The position numbers and the translations under genes are program-made. DNA of 23,654 nucleotides from the IMG/VR virus record IMGVR_UViG_3300005613_003220, positions 1 to 23,654 of that record; one strand, 5' to 3'. The stretch is from a virus. Of this stretch, positions 6,652 through 14,212 are shown piece by piece. Below the pieces are notes generated by a model. The model saw nothing but the letters and a program-made list of their open reading frames with translations, did no database searches and was not told the DNA's origin. How positions within the stretch are numbered: position 1 is the first letter of the stretch; each line of letters starts with the position of its first letter.

Positions 6652-7053
6652 TCAGTACTCATTCCCATCACCTGACTGCTCATCAGAACGTGGTTCTTCT
6701 TCCTCTTTTTGCTGAGGCTGCGCTTGAACAATCTTCATGCTAGGGGGCAATTTTTGAGGACCGGCCCCACCACCAAATGTCGGCATTTGAACAACTTGAA
6801 CCTGCTCAGGCTTCGATTCACCCTCTTTTGGCTTTTTCTCAATATCAGGAGCAAACTCCATGTACCTAGCACACCACCAAGAAGGGTCTACAGGAGGAAA
6901 ACCAGATTTGCTATCAACAAAACTAGCCTCATGCTGTCCTTGATGTTGCTCTAAATGCCCAGGCACTGCCCAAACAGCAGGGGGGTTCGCCCTACAAGTC
7001 TGATCTGTCCGTTCAAAAAACATACATGTAAAGCACTTCGCTACTGTTGCCAT
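6652..7053 (-). CDS. Small Cys-containing hypothetical protein
   Basis: This gene encodes 133 residues from the ATG at 7053, with AGGA 9 nt upstream. An in-frame ATG at 7113 would add a 20-residue lysine-rich leader but has no ribosome binding site and sits in A-rich spacer, so it is not used here. The N-terminal 65 residues hold CFTC, TCRANPP and WWCARY, a four-Cys pattern common in small bacterial and phage proteins and probably Zn-binding. The remainder is disordered: Pro, Glu, Gln and Lys rich, with a short Gly run. No function is known to me. Confidence 0.7.
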   Translation of the reverse strand: MATVAKCFTCMFFERTDQTCRANPPAVWAVPGHLEQHQGQHEASFVDSKSGFPPVDPSWWCARYMEFAPDIEKKPKEGESKPEQVQVVQMPTFGGGAGPQKLPPSMKIVQAQPQQKEEEEPRSDEQSGDGNEY

Positions 7054-7123
7054 TTTTTCTTTTCCTAAATAACTACTTTTTTGTTGTTTTGTTTTTTTGT
7101 GTTTTCGTTTCATTTTTTCTTTT
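7054..7123 (-). other. A-rich intergenic leader
   Basis: On the transcribed strand this 70-nt spacer is almost entirely A with scattered G, C and T. It separates the 91-residue gene from the Cys-containing gene. It contains no convincing hairpin or promoter. Such A-rich tracts often act as unstructured translation enhancers ahead of a gene; that role here is inference. Confidence 0.4.
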
Positions 7124-7399
7124 TTACTTCACTGCTTTTCCCCTCATTCCATCCCTTTTTCTACCCTCCTTCCATCCTGCACGCCTCTGAAATTGGTCTC
7201 CTGATATAATTCTTACTACAGCTAACCGTTGATTATTAACAAAACCAAAAGTACATCCATATTTACAATCATCCCAATGAGGGCACTTCTTCCAAGAAAG
7301 TTTTCCATTAAAAGGCTTTACCTCAATATGAGTAGTCCCAAAATCAGGATGTTCACAAACCCATTCTCTTCTATTTCTCAAATACTCCCATTTTGGCAT
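7124..7399 (-). CDS. Small hypothetical protein with four cysteines
   Basis: The gene encodes 91 residues, starting at an ATG behind AGGA. Cysteines at 15, 39, 45 and 49 (VCEHPDFG, KKCPHWDDCKYGC) with nearby His suggest a small zinc site. The N-terminus is Trp/Arg rich and the C-terminus is strongly basic. I do not recognise the family. It follows the RuvC-like gene after a 20-nt gap and probably belongs to the same transcript. Confidence 0.65.
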   Translation of the reverse strand: MPKWEYLRNRREWVCEHPDFGTTHIEVKPFNGKLSWKKCPHWDDCKYGCTFGFVNNQRLAVVRIISGDQFQRRAGWKEGRKRDGMRGKAVK

Positions 7400-7419
7400 T
7401 TATCATCCTATCGTAGTTG

Positions 7420-7914
7420 TCAATTCGCAAAAAGCAATCCATAAAAAGCAATCAATAATGCGGCTGCCCTATTGTGGTCTTTTTTTAGTTGTAGATTTAC
7501 TTCAGGAAACATCCTGACAGCAGCAGCACGTATAAATTCATGGTTTTTACCTGCTGTTCTTTCAAGAATAACCTTTTGCCATTTAGTTGGTGTGACAAAA
7601 TAATAAGGGATAGAAAGAGCTGCAATAACCCCTTCTACAGCACCCAAAGAATGACCAAAGGCAAAAGCAGACTTTACACCATCTCTCGGCATTGAATGCA
7701 CATCTTCAAGCCACGCCTCAGTAGGCATATAGTTAAGCGACTGTAACCACTGATTAAACCCAACCGGGCTTACTCGTGAGCTTCCTCCTTTTTTAACTAT
7801 AGGTAAGTCAATAGCAATAGCTTGAGTCGCACTATCACTGCTTGTGTACTCAATAATAGCTGCTGCTCCACTTTTGCTCCCTGGGTCTATGCCTAAGACT
7901 ACTCTTCGTTCCAT
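7420..7914 (-). CDS. ruvC: RuvC-like Holliday-junction resolvase
   Basis: This 164-residue protein has the RNase-H fold signature of RuvC: GIDPGSKSGAA with Asp10, AWLEDVHSMPRDGVKS with Glu70, and a C-terminal helix KKDHNRAAALLIA with Asp146. A central segment FAFGHSLGAVEGVI and VTPTKWQK also match phage RuvC-like proteins. Near the C-terminal catalytic Asp, Asn148 sits where an acidic residue or Gly is often found. The family cleaves four-way DNA junctions, which would resolve recombination and replication intermediates made by RecA and SbcCD here. The start overlaps the end of the VWA gene by 16 nt, with a GGAAGG site 10 nt upstream. Confidence 0.85.
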   Translation of the reverse strand: MERRVVLGIDPGSKSGAAAIIEYTSSDSATQAIAIDLPIVKKGGSSRVSPVGFNQWLQSLNYMPTEAWLEDVHSMPRDGVKSAFAFGHSLGAVEGVIAALSIPYYFVTPTKWQKVILERTAGKNHEFIRAAAVRMFPEVNLQLKKDHNRAAALLIAFYGLLFAN

Positions 7915-8561
7915 TTATCATCTACCTTCCCGCTTGTTCTATAAGAACTCACAGCATCATTCATACTAGAAAATGCAGATTGTGTTCCAACAGCAGTGTG
8001 CGCAAAGTTCTTAGTCATTTTGGTTTGAACCCCAAGTGTCATGGCTTCCTTAATTGACCCTAACCCTGCTCCAAGAAAAACAAACTGCCAACCATCTTTG
8101 TCTTCTCGCTCTTTAATCATTTCTTGTATTCGACTACGAGTGTAATCTTTACTGGCGTTTTCTAAACCGTCTGTTAAAATTGCTACGATTGCAGTTGGTT
8201 TGGTTTCTTCTTTCTTAGAATCACCATCAACTTCTACAATAGACATTCTATTCTCAATTGGAGCTTTAGTTTCTTTCCTTTGTTCGGCTGTATGTTCAAT
8301 AGTACGTCCTATTGCATCTAAGAGAGCGGTTTGCCCACGAGGAACATAAGTAGCCTTAGAGAGAGTTTCAGCCTGAACAAGAGGTATCCTATCATGGACC
8401 ATGATGTATTCATGGTCAAAGAGCACCAGCGTAAACAAAGCATCATCAGGAATTTGCTTTTGTTGCTCCAAAAACGTATTGAAGCCTCCAATTGAGTCCT
8501 CAACTATAGAAGACATCGAACCAGACCTGTCAATAATACAAACAACATCAACTGGCTTCAT
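7899..8561 (-). CDS. von Willebrand factor type A (VWA) domain protein
   Basis: The gene encodes 220 residues. The ATG at 8561 overlaps the TGA of the preceding SbcC C-terminal half (TGATG); an in-frame GTG at 8564 is next to it. The MIDAS metal site is complete: DRSGS at 11-15, the Thr in RGQTALLDAI at about 88, and the Asp in ILTDGLEN at about 133. An insertion between these, around IENRMSIVEVDGDSKKEETK, is hydrophilic. The domain binds a divalent metal and mediates protein-protein contacts. In bacteria VWA proteins often partner with MoxR-type AAA ATPases, but none is encoded here. Its partner may be one of the DNA-processing ATPases of the cluster; this is inference. Confidence 0.85.
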   Translation of the reverse strand: MKPVDVVCIIDRSGSMSSIVEDSIGGFNTFLEQQKQIPDDALFTLVLFDHEYIMVHDRIPLVQAETLSKATYVPRGQTALLDAIGRTIEHTAEQRKETKAPIENRMSIVEVDGDSKKEETKPTAIVAILTDGLENASKDYTRSRIQEMIKEREDKDGWQFVFLGAGLGSIKEAMTLGVQTKMTKNFAHTAVGTQSAFSSMNDAVSSYRTSGKVDDKWNEE

Positions 8562-9178
8562 CACTTTACCTTTTCAACTACACTTGTTCCATCAATAAGT
8601 GAGACTTCCCATGCTCTTTCTGCACAGTCTATAAGCTCACTTTCATGTGATACCATAATAATCTGTGCCCCTAAAAGCTCAACGATCTCTTCCAACAGCC
8701 CTTTTACCATAGGCAGTTTATCTTTGCTCACGTACTTAAAAGGCTCATCAAGCAAAAATGTAGCTCTGCTTCTTGGAGTTCTTAAGCTCCATAACGCTAA
8801 TCTCATACTGAATGAGACTACATCAACTATGCCTCCCCCCAAGTTATCTCGTAACGTGAAGTCATTTTCATTGATTACAACTACAGGAGTCATTTCAGTT
8901 TGGTTACGTTTTGTTTCAACATCTAAACGAAATGAGTAGTCATTTCCATATACTGTTGACAATGATAATGAAACAATCTCTTCAATTGAGCCTTTTACCT
9001 GCTCTTGAGTTCCAGCAAGTACTGCTGCTACAGTATCCCGCGCTTCAGCAAAAACAGCAGCCTTGTGTTCAAAATCGAGAGCAGACTCTTGTGCCTCGTC
9101 ACGCCTGCGAGTCAGTGCAGCAATCTCACCCTTACGCCTCTGGATCTCGTCTTCTAATTGTTTTAGTTTTAGTACCAT
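8561..9178 (-). CDS. C-terminal half of an SbcC/Rad50-like ATPase
   Basis: The protein has 205 residues. It begins with a coiled coil (about 1-70), followed by the C-terminal ATPase lobe of SMC/Rad50 proteins: the ABC signature LGGGIVDVVSF at 113-123, Walker B ATFLLDEPF at 139-147, and the H-loop MVSHESELI at 175-183. Walker A is absent, so this cannot hydrolyse ATP alone. The matching N-terminal lobe, with Walker A and the zinc hook, is a separate gene at 14212-15297. The two would have to assemble in trans. It overlaps the upstream coiled-coil gene by 47 nt, and its stop overlaps the VWA start, so all three are coupled. With the SbcD-like nuclease it would process DNA ends. Confidence 0.87.
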   Translation of the reverse strand: MVLKLKQLEDEIQRRKGEIAALTRRRDEAQESALDFEHKAAVFAEARDTVAAVLAGTQEQVKGSIEEIVSLSLSTVYGNDYSFRLDVETKRNQTEMTPVVVINENDFTLRDNLGGGIVDVVSFSMRLALWSLRTPRSRATFLLDEPFKYVSKDKLPMVKGLLEEIVELLGAQIIMVSHESELIDCAERAWEVSLIDGTSVVEKVK

Positions 9179-9431
9179 AAACCTCTTCTTCTAGCTCTCC
9201 AAGCAGAATCTCTCGTTCTTCTATAAGCTCTGCTTCCATACTTTTCCACTCTTCCAGTTTTTCAGTAGCCTCTTCTAAGCTACTCAAATTGAAGTCAGTC
9301 TGTAGCTGCCTCAACAACTGGTCTCGTTGCCCCTCAGCCCGTGCTCTTTCATTTTCGGCATTGCGTAGTTCTACTGTAAGACTTGCAATTCTCTTTGCAG
9401 AACTATCTACCTGTCTTCTGTTCGACCCCAC
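9132..9431 (-). CDS. Small coiled-coil protein, possibly the descending coil of the split SbcC
   Basis: This 99-residue protein begins at a GTG supported by AGGAG 9 nt upstream. Its sequence is an almost continuous charged helix with Leu heptads (RIASLTVELRNAENERARAE, LEEATEKLEEWKSMEAELIE). It overlaps the SbcD-like gene by 29 nt upstream and the SbcC C-terminal gene by 47 nt downstream. From position and composition it could supply the returning coiled-coil arm of a Rad50-type protein, but it has no CxxC hook. It could instead be an accessory factor. Function is not established. Confidence 0.65.
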   Translation of the reverse strand: MGSNRRQVDSSAKRIASLTVELRNAENERARAEGQRDQLLRQLQTDFNLSSLEEATEKLEEWKSMEAELIEEREILLGELEEEVYGTKTKTIRRRDPEA

Positions 9432-10353
9432 TTGATGTTGCTCCTATCTCATCCATTGTTTCAGAAATAACCACTTGAACTTCTTCACTCGTATTGTGGT
9501 CAACAAAATAGTTTGTTAGATTATGTTCAAAATTGACCGTTGATTCTGCACTTTGAAATGCCTGTGATAATGAGGACTTCTCTTGTAATTGTACATCATT
9601 TTTCCAGTTTGTCAAGTCAAATACCGACTCAACGGGCTCTATTTCCAAAGGAATCTGCTTATATTCTAACGTATCAGTATCAAAAACCACAACGCCGGGC
9701 TTATGTGCCAAGTCATTCTTACTGCGTGATAGCCTTACCAAAGCACCTGGGTTTATAATATACCTATCATCACTGTGATGTATAAAGGGATAATGATAAT
9801 CACCACATACAATCAAATCAAACTGTGAGTAAGCATCTAAAAACTCTCTTGGTGATTGAATCTTATGGTCATGGAATAAAGGATATCCTATAGCAGCGTG
9901 AACAACAAGAATATCAAATGTGTCTTTGTTTGGAATAAAGTCTGGTACCGACTGACCAAAAGACGCTCCCCAAAGCCGCCACCCCCCTCCACAAATCCAT
10001 TTACCACCAATAATAGACAGAACACCAGAACTTTCTACTACATATAGTGCCGTTCTATCAATGTTTGTACTGCCCATATACATATCATGCTGACCAAGAA
10101 CTGCATAGATCAGCCTAGTTGGGTTTGCGCCAACCCAATCATATAAAAGTCTAATATAAGTACTAAGAAGCACATTAGACGGATTAGGACTATCGAAAAA
10201 GTCCCCTACTTGAAGAACTATTCCACAATCGTGTTCTTCAGAAATACTTAAAACCTGCTTGAACTTCCTAAGCTGTGTTTGAAAGAAGTCGTCAATACGT
10301 CCAGCAGGTGAGCGCATACGTAGGTGTGCATCACCTAAGAGTAGGAGCTTCAT
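9403..10353 (-). CDS. sbcD: SbcD/Mre11-like nuclease subunit
   Basis: The 316-residue protein carries the calcineurin-type metal motifs in order: GDAHL with Asp8 and His10, VGDFFDSP with Asp51, GQHDMY at 87-92 (in place of GNHD), VVHAAIG with His152, and CGDYHYPF with His187. The length and order match phage gp47/SbcD nucleases. The C-terminal 90 residues are probably helical and could bind the ATPase partner. The family forms a complex with SbcC/Rad50 and degrades or opens DNA ends. Here the partner is split across separate genes, two of them directly downstream. The start overlaps the RNA ligase stop in an ATGA arrangement. Confidence 0.9.
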   Translation of the reverse strand: MKLLLLGDAHLRMRSPAGRIDDFFQTQLRKFKQVLSISEEHDCGIVLQVGDFFDSPNPSNVLLSTYIRLLYDWVGANPTRLIYAVLGQHDMYMGSTNIDRTALYVVESSGVLSIIGGKWICGGGWRLWGASFGQSVPDFIPNKDTFDILVVHAAIGYPLFHDHKIQSPREFLDAYSQFDLIVCGDYHYPFIHHSDDRYIINPGALVRLSRSKNDLAHKPGVVVFDTDTLEYKQIPLEIEPVESVFDLTNWKNDVQLQEKSSLSQAFQSAESTVNFEHNLTNYFVDHNTSEEVQVVISETMDEIGATSSGVEQKTGR

Positions 10354-11237
10354 AATTCTACTCCAGAAAAAGCCCTACTCTTTACCCATTCCTTAAACAT
10401 CAGCGCTGTCTTTCTTCCTATCTCTCTGTTTACAGACTTATTTTCTAAAATCTCCCCCTTTGCCTCTCTCGTAACATCCTCAATCATTGCCTTTATTACA
10501 TCACCAGTATCTTCAATTGAAAAGTCAAACTGACCACCATGAACAGCACGTATTTTATCCATTACGTGGGTTAGTCTCATATGAGTTACCCACTCTTCAG
10601 CAATCTCCCGCGCCTCAATCATTACCTCATTTTGTTCTTTCTTCACTTTGGGTTGGTGATGTCGTTCTGCAAAAGCATCACTTTTATACTTTGCTACAAT
10701 GCGTTTCCCATTGTTCTTCCTAAGTTCAATAAGTGGTCGCAGGACAATTCCTTCCCGTAACTTATCTGCCCCACAACCCCTCCTAAAAGCAACCTCAGAC
10801 GGCAAATCACGAATTGAATTGAGTGTATCTATATTTGTTGGTACCCTAATAAATGGAACAAACTCAAGCCCTAAACTTTCAACAAATGCGCACGCATCGG
10901 GCACATTAAGCCAAACATCACCAATCTTTACTTCAAAGGCAATAAATTGTATTTCTTTTCCATAAGTATCAGACATCTTCATAATCTTACCGCCATAGGC
11001 TTCACCATAAACTGTGGCAGAAAGAACATCAATGTTTCTAAAACGCTGTAGAAGATCTTCTTGATCAAATATAGCAACAAACCCCTCATGGCCTGTTCCA
11101 CCAGCAAAGAAAGACAGAGTTCCTTCATTGTAGCTAATATGAGCTGAAGTCCCATGTACTTTCTCAGTAGCAAAGCACTCCCTAAAGAACAAAATATCTT
11201 TGTTCTTATACAAATTGTCAATATGCTTATATGCCAA
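10350..11237 (-). CDS. Rnl2-like RNA ligase
   Basis: This 295-residue protein has the nucleotidyltransferase motifs of RNA ligases: motif I EKVHGTSA with the adenylated Lys26, motif III VYGEAYGG with Glu79, motif IIIa FIAFEV at about 98-103, motif IV EGIVLRP at 162-168, and motif V IVAKYKSD at 180-187. The C-terminal 100 residues are helical, as in Rnl2-type enzymes. It would seal nicked or cut RNA using ATP. No polynucleotide kinase or tRNA gene is seen nearby, so the RNA substrate is unknown. The start is a TTG behind AAGGA at a 7-nt spacing. It is coupled to the SbcD-like gene by a 4-nt overlap. Confidence 0.9.
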   Translation of the reverse strand: MAYKHIDNLYKNKDILFFRECFATEKVHGTSAHISYNEGTLSFFAGGTGHEGFVAIFDQEDLLQRFRNIDVLSATVYGEAYGGKIMKMSDTYGKEIQFIAFEVKIGDVWLNVPDACAFVESLGLEFVPFIRVPTNIDTLNSIRDLPSEVAFRRGCGADKLREGIVLRPLIELRKNNGKRIVAKYKSDAFAERHHQPKVKKEQNEVMIEAREIAEEWVTHMRLTHVMDKIRAVHGGQFDFSIEDTGDVIKAMIEDVTREAKGEILENKSVNREIGRKTALMFKEWVKSRAFSGVEL

Positions 11238-11258
11238 ATTATATTCCTTTATCGCAGA

Positions 11259-13799
11259 CTACTCAAGCAGTGAGCCAGAAAGATGATTACTTTTTGAGTA
11301 TTCCCAAGGCATATTAGCTACTCTATCAGTAGCCAATTTAAGATATTCAGTAGATAAATCAAGACCAATACCAGTGCGCCCAAGGTCATTAGCAGCCTTA
11401 ACTGTGGTCCCACTTCCGACGAATGGATCTAAAACAATGCAAGGCCGAGTGTCTTGTTTATCATATTGTGGCTTCAAATCACTCCACCGCCTATGCCAGT
11501 CAATAAGTTTGACTTCAAACTCTGCCAACTTTCGTTGTTTTTCTTCTTCTGTATCATCCTTGTTTTCATGGTATACAGGCACATCTTCAATAATAGGAAG
11601 ACCATAGCAGGCACAACTAGGACGCCAACCGAAAGTCTTACCACCAAAAACAGGCTCATGTCCTTCTTTACGTTGTGCCTGTCTTGCTAAACTAATACGA
11701 TTACCAGTGGTCCCTTTCTCATAAAGAGACCCTGTTGTAGAATCATGAGAGGCAGGCAGTTTTTCAACTACCCTTCTCCAAGGTGCTCCACATTTTGGAC
11801 ACGCTCCTTTTTCTGATGTAGTAGCAATTATTGCTTTTTGTGGTATCTCAGGAGGGAAGACAGCAAAATGGGCCTCTTTATATCCTTTTGGTGATATTGT
11901 CCACACATTTCTCCAATTTCTCGTTCCACTGTACTCAGCATACTCATTTGGTCTTGCATTTACTCCTTCTTCAAGAAGTCGTTCTTTACTGCCTTTTGCT
12001 GCTTTTGTTCCAACAGGATATATTCCTTTTTCTCTTGCAGCAAACCAATCATAATAATAGTGTTGTGATTTAGTAAGCATGAAGATCATTTCATAACCAC
12101 TTGTTGGCCTGTCTCTACATGAATTATGGGTTATGAGGCCATCACCAATAAGAAACTGACCACCATCAACCTCAATGTCTATCATTTCACGTTCATTATC
12201 TAATTCGCGCCGAGTGCGTGGGGGTACTTGGTACACTCCCGGCATTCCAGATTTTGTTTTCCGCCGAGTAATATATGGAGTCCATAAACTGTGTGAGTAA
12301 TACGTATTGCCTGTTCGTTCGTCAGTTACAGTATGAGAACCCTTAGATGTGATAATCCCAAGACTACTTGCTAAAGTTGATATGTCATCTCTTAGACGAC
12401 GTGATGCAGAGGCTATTCTCCATCCTTGATTCCTTGATTTTTCTTTAGGTCTCCAACCATCGCCTTCAACATATCCATCCAAAAGCCCTTGTCGAAATGT
12501 TTCAGGGACATTAAGGAGTAATTCAATGTTCAGTGCCTTTGTCCGTACCTTCCCACTAACAAAGCTATCTATAGTACGGGTAAACCACTCTGCGCTAACT
12601 CTTAAGTCTCGTGATGTCCCAACAGCAGCTAATTTGTCTGAAAATTTAAGCCCAAACTCTTTACCGTAGTCCCGAATTCTCTCAGCAAAATCATTCTCAT
12701 TTGCGCCTAGAGTTAGTTTGATTCCCCAACCCCTAACATCAGAATGTCCTCCCTCAGCTACATATGCTCCTATCAGATAACCCATTTTATAATCTAAAGA
12801 GCGTCCTAGCCACTCTGTTATTGTAGGTGTTAAGTATTTCTGAATTGGACAATAAAGCAAATAATCTGCGTAACCCTCATGTCGAATGTCAGCCGCTCGT
12901 TCTAGTCGTACTCGTTTGCGCCGCCTGTCCGAAGAAATTGGAAAACGATGATCAAGGGAGCAGATTATTTTTTCTACTTTACTAGCACTAAAATATAATG
13001 CTCGCTTAGTTGTACTCCAAATACGCTTGATAGAAACCCAACCACTTGGCCCTAAAATCTCTGGCCTTTTAGGAAGCATAGCTAATTCAGCCAACGAAAC
13101 TCGTGATATCCACCCATTTTGTCGTATAAAAACTCGCGTTTTTGGGTCTAAACATTCTGGCATGACTGGACCACTATATGTAGGACAAAAACTTAAACCT
13201 TTTGCCCATGTAATTGCTGACCTTAAGTACCATCCATCTGCTTGAAGTGCAAAAGCACATCTCCAAGGAACTCCACATAAATCTTTAGGCTTGAGGCCCG
13301 AGAGACCTTTTGATGTTAGACACTGCCCTTGACTTCCCGCTACGCCATAATTGCCAGTATGGGCCTTATTGTTACCTCCGCCAGCATAACTATCTCCAAG
13401 TACAATAAAGAAAACCCCATCATCTCTTAATACTCGTTTGACTTCTTGACCAATTTGAACTATATGATCAACAAACATATCTAATTGAGGTTCAAGACCT
13501 AATGCCCCTTTCCAGGCGTTGCAGAGGGTGCAAAAAAAGCCTGAACATCTACGTTCTTGTTGTTTACGTTTTGTTTCATAAGACGGCTCGTTAGTTCCTG
13601 TACTAAGCCCTGCTCCATTCACATTGCCTCGAAATAGTACTTTGTTTCCCCACACATGCTCGCACTCAGGCTCGCCTCCCCAAACTCGTTCTTGATTTCC
13701 TACATAGTTTCTTAGACCCCAATAGGGCGGAGATGTGACACAACATTGGACTATACCATCTTCTAAAGGAATCATAGATGCATCTGCTTGGATTAACAC
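11259..13799 (-). CDS. DNA methyltransferase (N4/N6 type) interrupted by a LAGLIDADG intein
   Basis: The 846-residue precursor has an extein of 502 residues. The N-extein (1-215) holds the catalytic motif TSPPYWGLRNY near residue 23 and a Cys-rich insertion (CEHVW, FFCTLC). The C-extein (560-846) has SCRDRPTSGYEMIFMLTKS, a CPKCGAPW zinc knuckle and the SAM-binding motif DPFVGSGTTV at 791-800. Motif IV preceding motif I marks a beta-class DNA methylase. An intein interrupts it between Glu215 and Ser560. The start is a GTG sharing a base with the TAG of the preceding gene. The target sequence is unknown. It may protect phage DNA from host restriction. Confidence 0.92.
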   Translation of the reverse strand: MLIQADASMIPLEDGIVQCCVTSPPYWGLRNYVGNQERVWGGEPECEHVWGNKVLFRGNVNGAGLSTGTNEPSYETKRKQQERRCSGFFCTLCNAWKGALGLEPQLDMFVDHIVQIGQEVKRVLRDDGVFFIVLGDSYAGGGNNKAHTGNYGVAGSQGQCLTSKGLSGLKPKDLCGVPWRCAFALQADGWYLRSAITWAKGLSFCPTYSGPVMPECLDPKTRVFIRQNGWISRVSLAELAMLPKRPEILGPSGWVSIKRIWSTTKRALYFSASKVEKIICSLDHRFPISSDRRRKRVRLERAADIRHEGYADYLLYCPIQKYLTPTITEWLGRSLDYKMGYLIGAYVAEGGHSDVRGWGIKLTLGANENDFAERIRDYGKEFGLKFSDKLAAVGTSRDLRVSAEWFTRTIDSFVSGKVRTKALNIELLLNVPETFRQGLLDGYVEGDGWRPKEKSRNQGWRIASASRRLRDDISTLASSLGIITSKGSHTVTDERTGNTYYSHSLWTPYITRRKTKSGMPGVYQVPPRTRRELDNEREMIDIEVDGGQFLIGDGLITHNSCRDRPTSGYEMIFMLTKSQHYYYDWFAAREKGIYPVGTKAAKGSKERLLEEGVNARPNEYAEYSGTRNWRNVWTISPKGYKEAHFAVFPPEIPQKAIIATTSEKGACPKCGAPWRRVVEKLPASHDSTTGSLYEKGTTGNRISLARQAQRKEGHEPVFGGKTFGWRPSCACYGLPIIEDVPVYHENKDDTEEEKQRKLAEFEVKLIDWHRRWSDLKPQYDKQDTRPCIVLDPFVGSGTTVKAANDLGRTGIGLDLSTEYLKLATDRVANMPWEYSKSNHLSGSLLE
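12123..13154 (-). mobile_element. LAGLIDADG intein within the second methyltransferase
   Basis: The intein spans precursor residues 216-559 (344 residues). It begins CLDPKTRVFIRQNGW. The block B region, around IICSLDHRFPISS, includes the conserved His. Two LAGLIDADG-type helices are present, MGYLIGAYVAEGG at 339-351 and RQGLLDGYVEGDG at 436-448. It ends FLIGDGLITHN with the canonical His-Asn, followed by Ser560 as the +1 nucleophile. It therefore appears to be a complete, probably active intein with an in-frame homing endonuclease. Insertion falls in the PMPE/S-RDRPT motif of the methylase, a conserved site. Confidence 0.92.
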
Positions 13800-14212
13800 T
13801 ATATTACTTTTCCCATCTCCAATATCCCTGCTTTTTGTAAAGGATCCTTTAGCTCAGCCGCAGCACCCTCTAATGAAACATCACCACGTTCTATTCTAAT
13901 CTTTAGATAGTCATATACACATTTAGCTGCTTTTGCCACATCTTCCAGTTTTTTTAGTTTGTCCTTTAATTTCACAAACTCTCGAAGATTTGCACCTCTA
14001 TAATCTTGATCTCCTGAACCCCAACAAAGATCACAGACACCACCAGTTATTATTTGTCCACCAATACCACCAGACCACTTTGCTGTACTAGAATAAGCCC
14101 TAACTCCAGAACCATGACACCGCTCACAAGGATTTTCAACCCGACGCCATTCCAAGAATCGAGCATAAATTTCTTCATTGGGTATCATAATCTCCTTTTT
14201 GTTTTTATTCAT
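13799..14212 (-). CDS. CxxCxGxG zinc-finger protein (DnaJ-type motif)
   Basis: The protein has 137 residues. Two CxxCxGxG units, CERCHGSG at about 29-36 and CDLCWGSG at about 60-67, are like half of the DnaJ zinc-binding region. They are separated by a Gly-rich loop. The C-terminal half is a charged helix (EFVKLKDKLKKLEDVAKAAK). There is no J domain. The start is placed at the ATG overlapping the preceding TAA; an ATG at 14188 behind AAGGAG at only 3 nt is the alternative. Its last base overlaps the methyltransferase start. It lies between the SbcC N-terminal half and the methyltransferase, so a nucleic-acid-binding or chaperone-like role is possible but unproven. Confidence 0.75.
   Translation of the reverse strand: MNKNKKEIMIPNEEIYARFLEWRRVENPCERCHGSGVRAYSSTAKWSGGIGGQIITGGVCDLCWGSGDQDYRGANLREFVKLKDKLKKLEDVAKAAKCVYDYLKIRIERGDVSLEGAAAELKDPLQKAGILEMGKVI

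Noticed and set aside
8391-8405. Palindrome ATCATGGACCATGAT in the VWA gene
   Set aside because: A 7-bp stem is expected by chance about once or more in this length, and there is no regulatory context.
13838-13851. Palindrome TAAAGGATCCTTTA
   Set aside because: It has a 7-bp half-site inside a coding region and is expected by chance.
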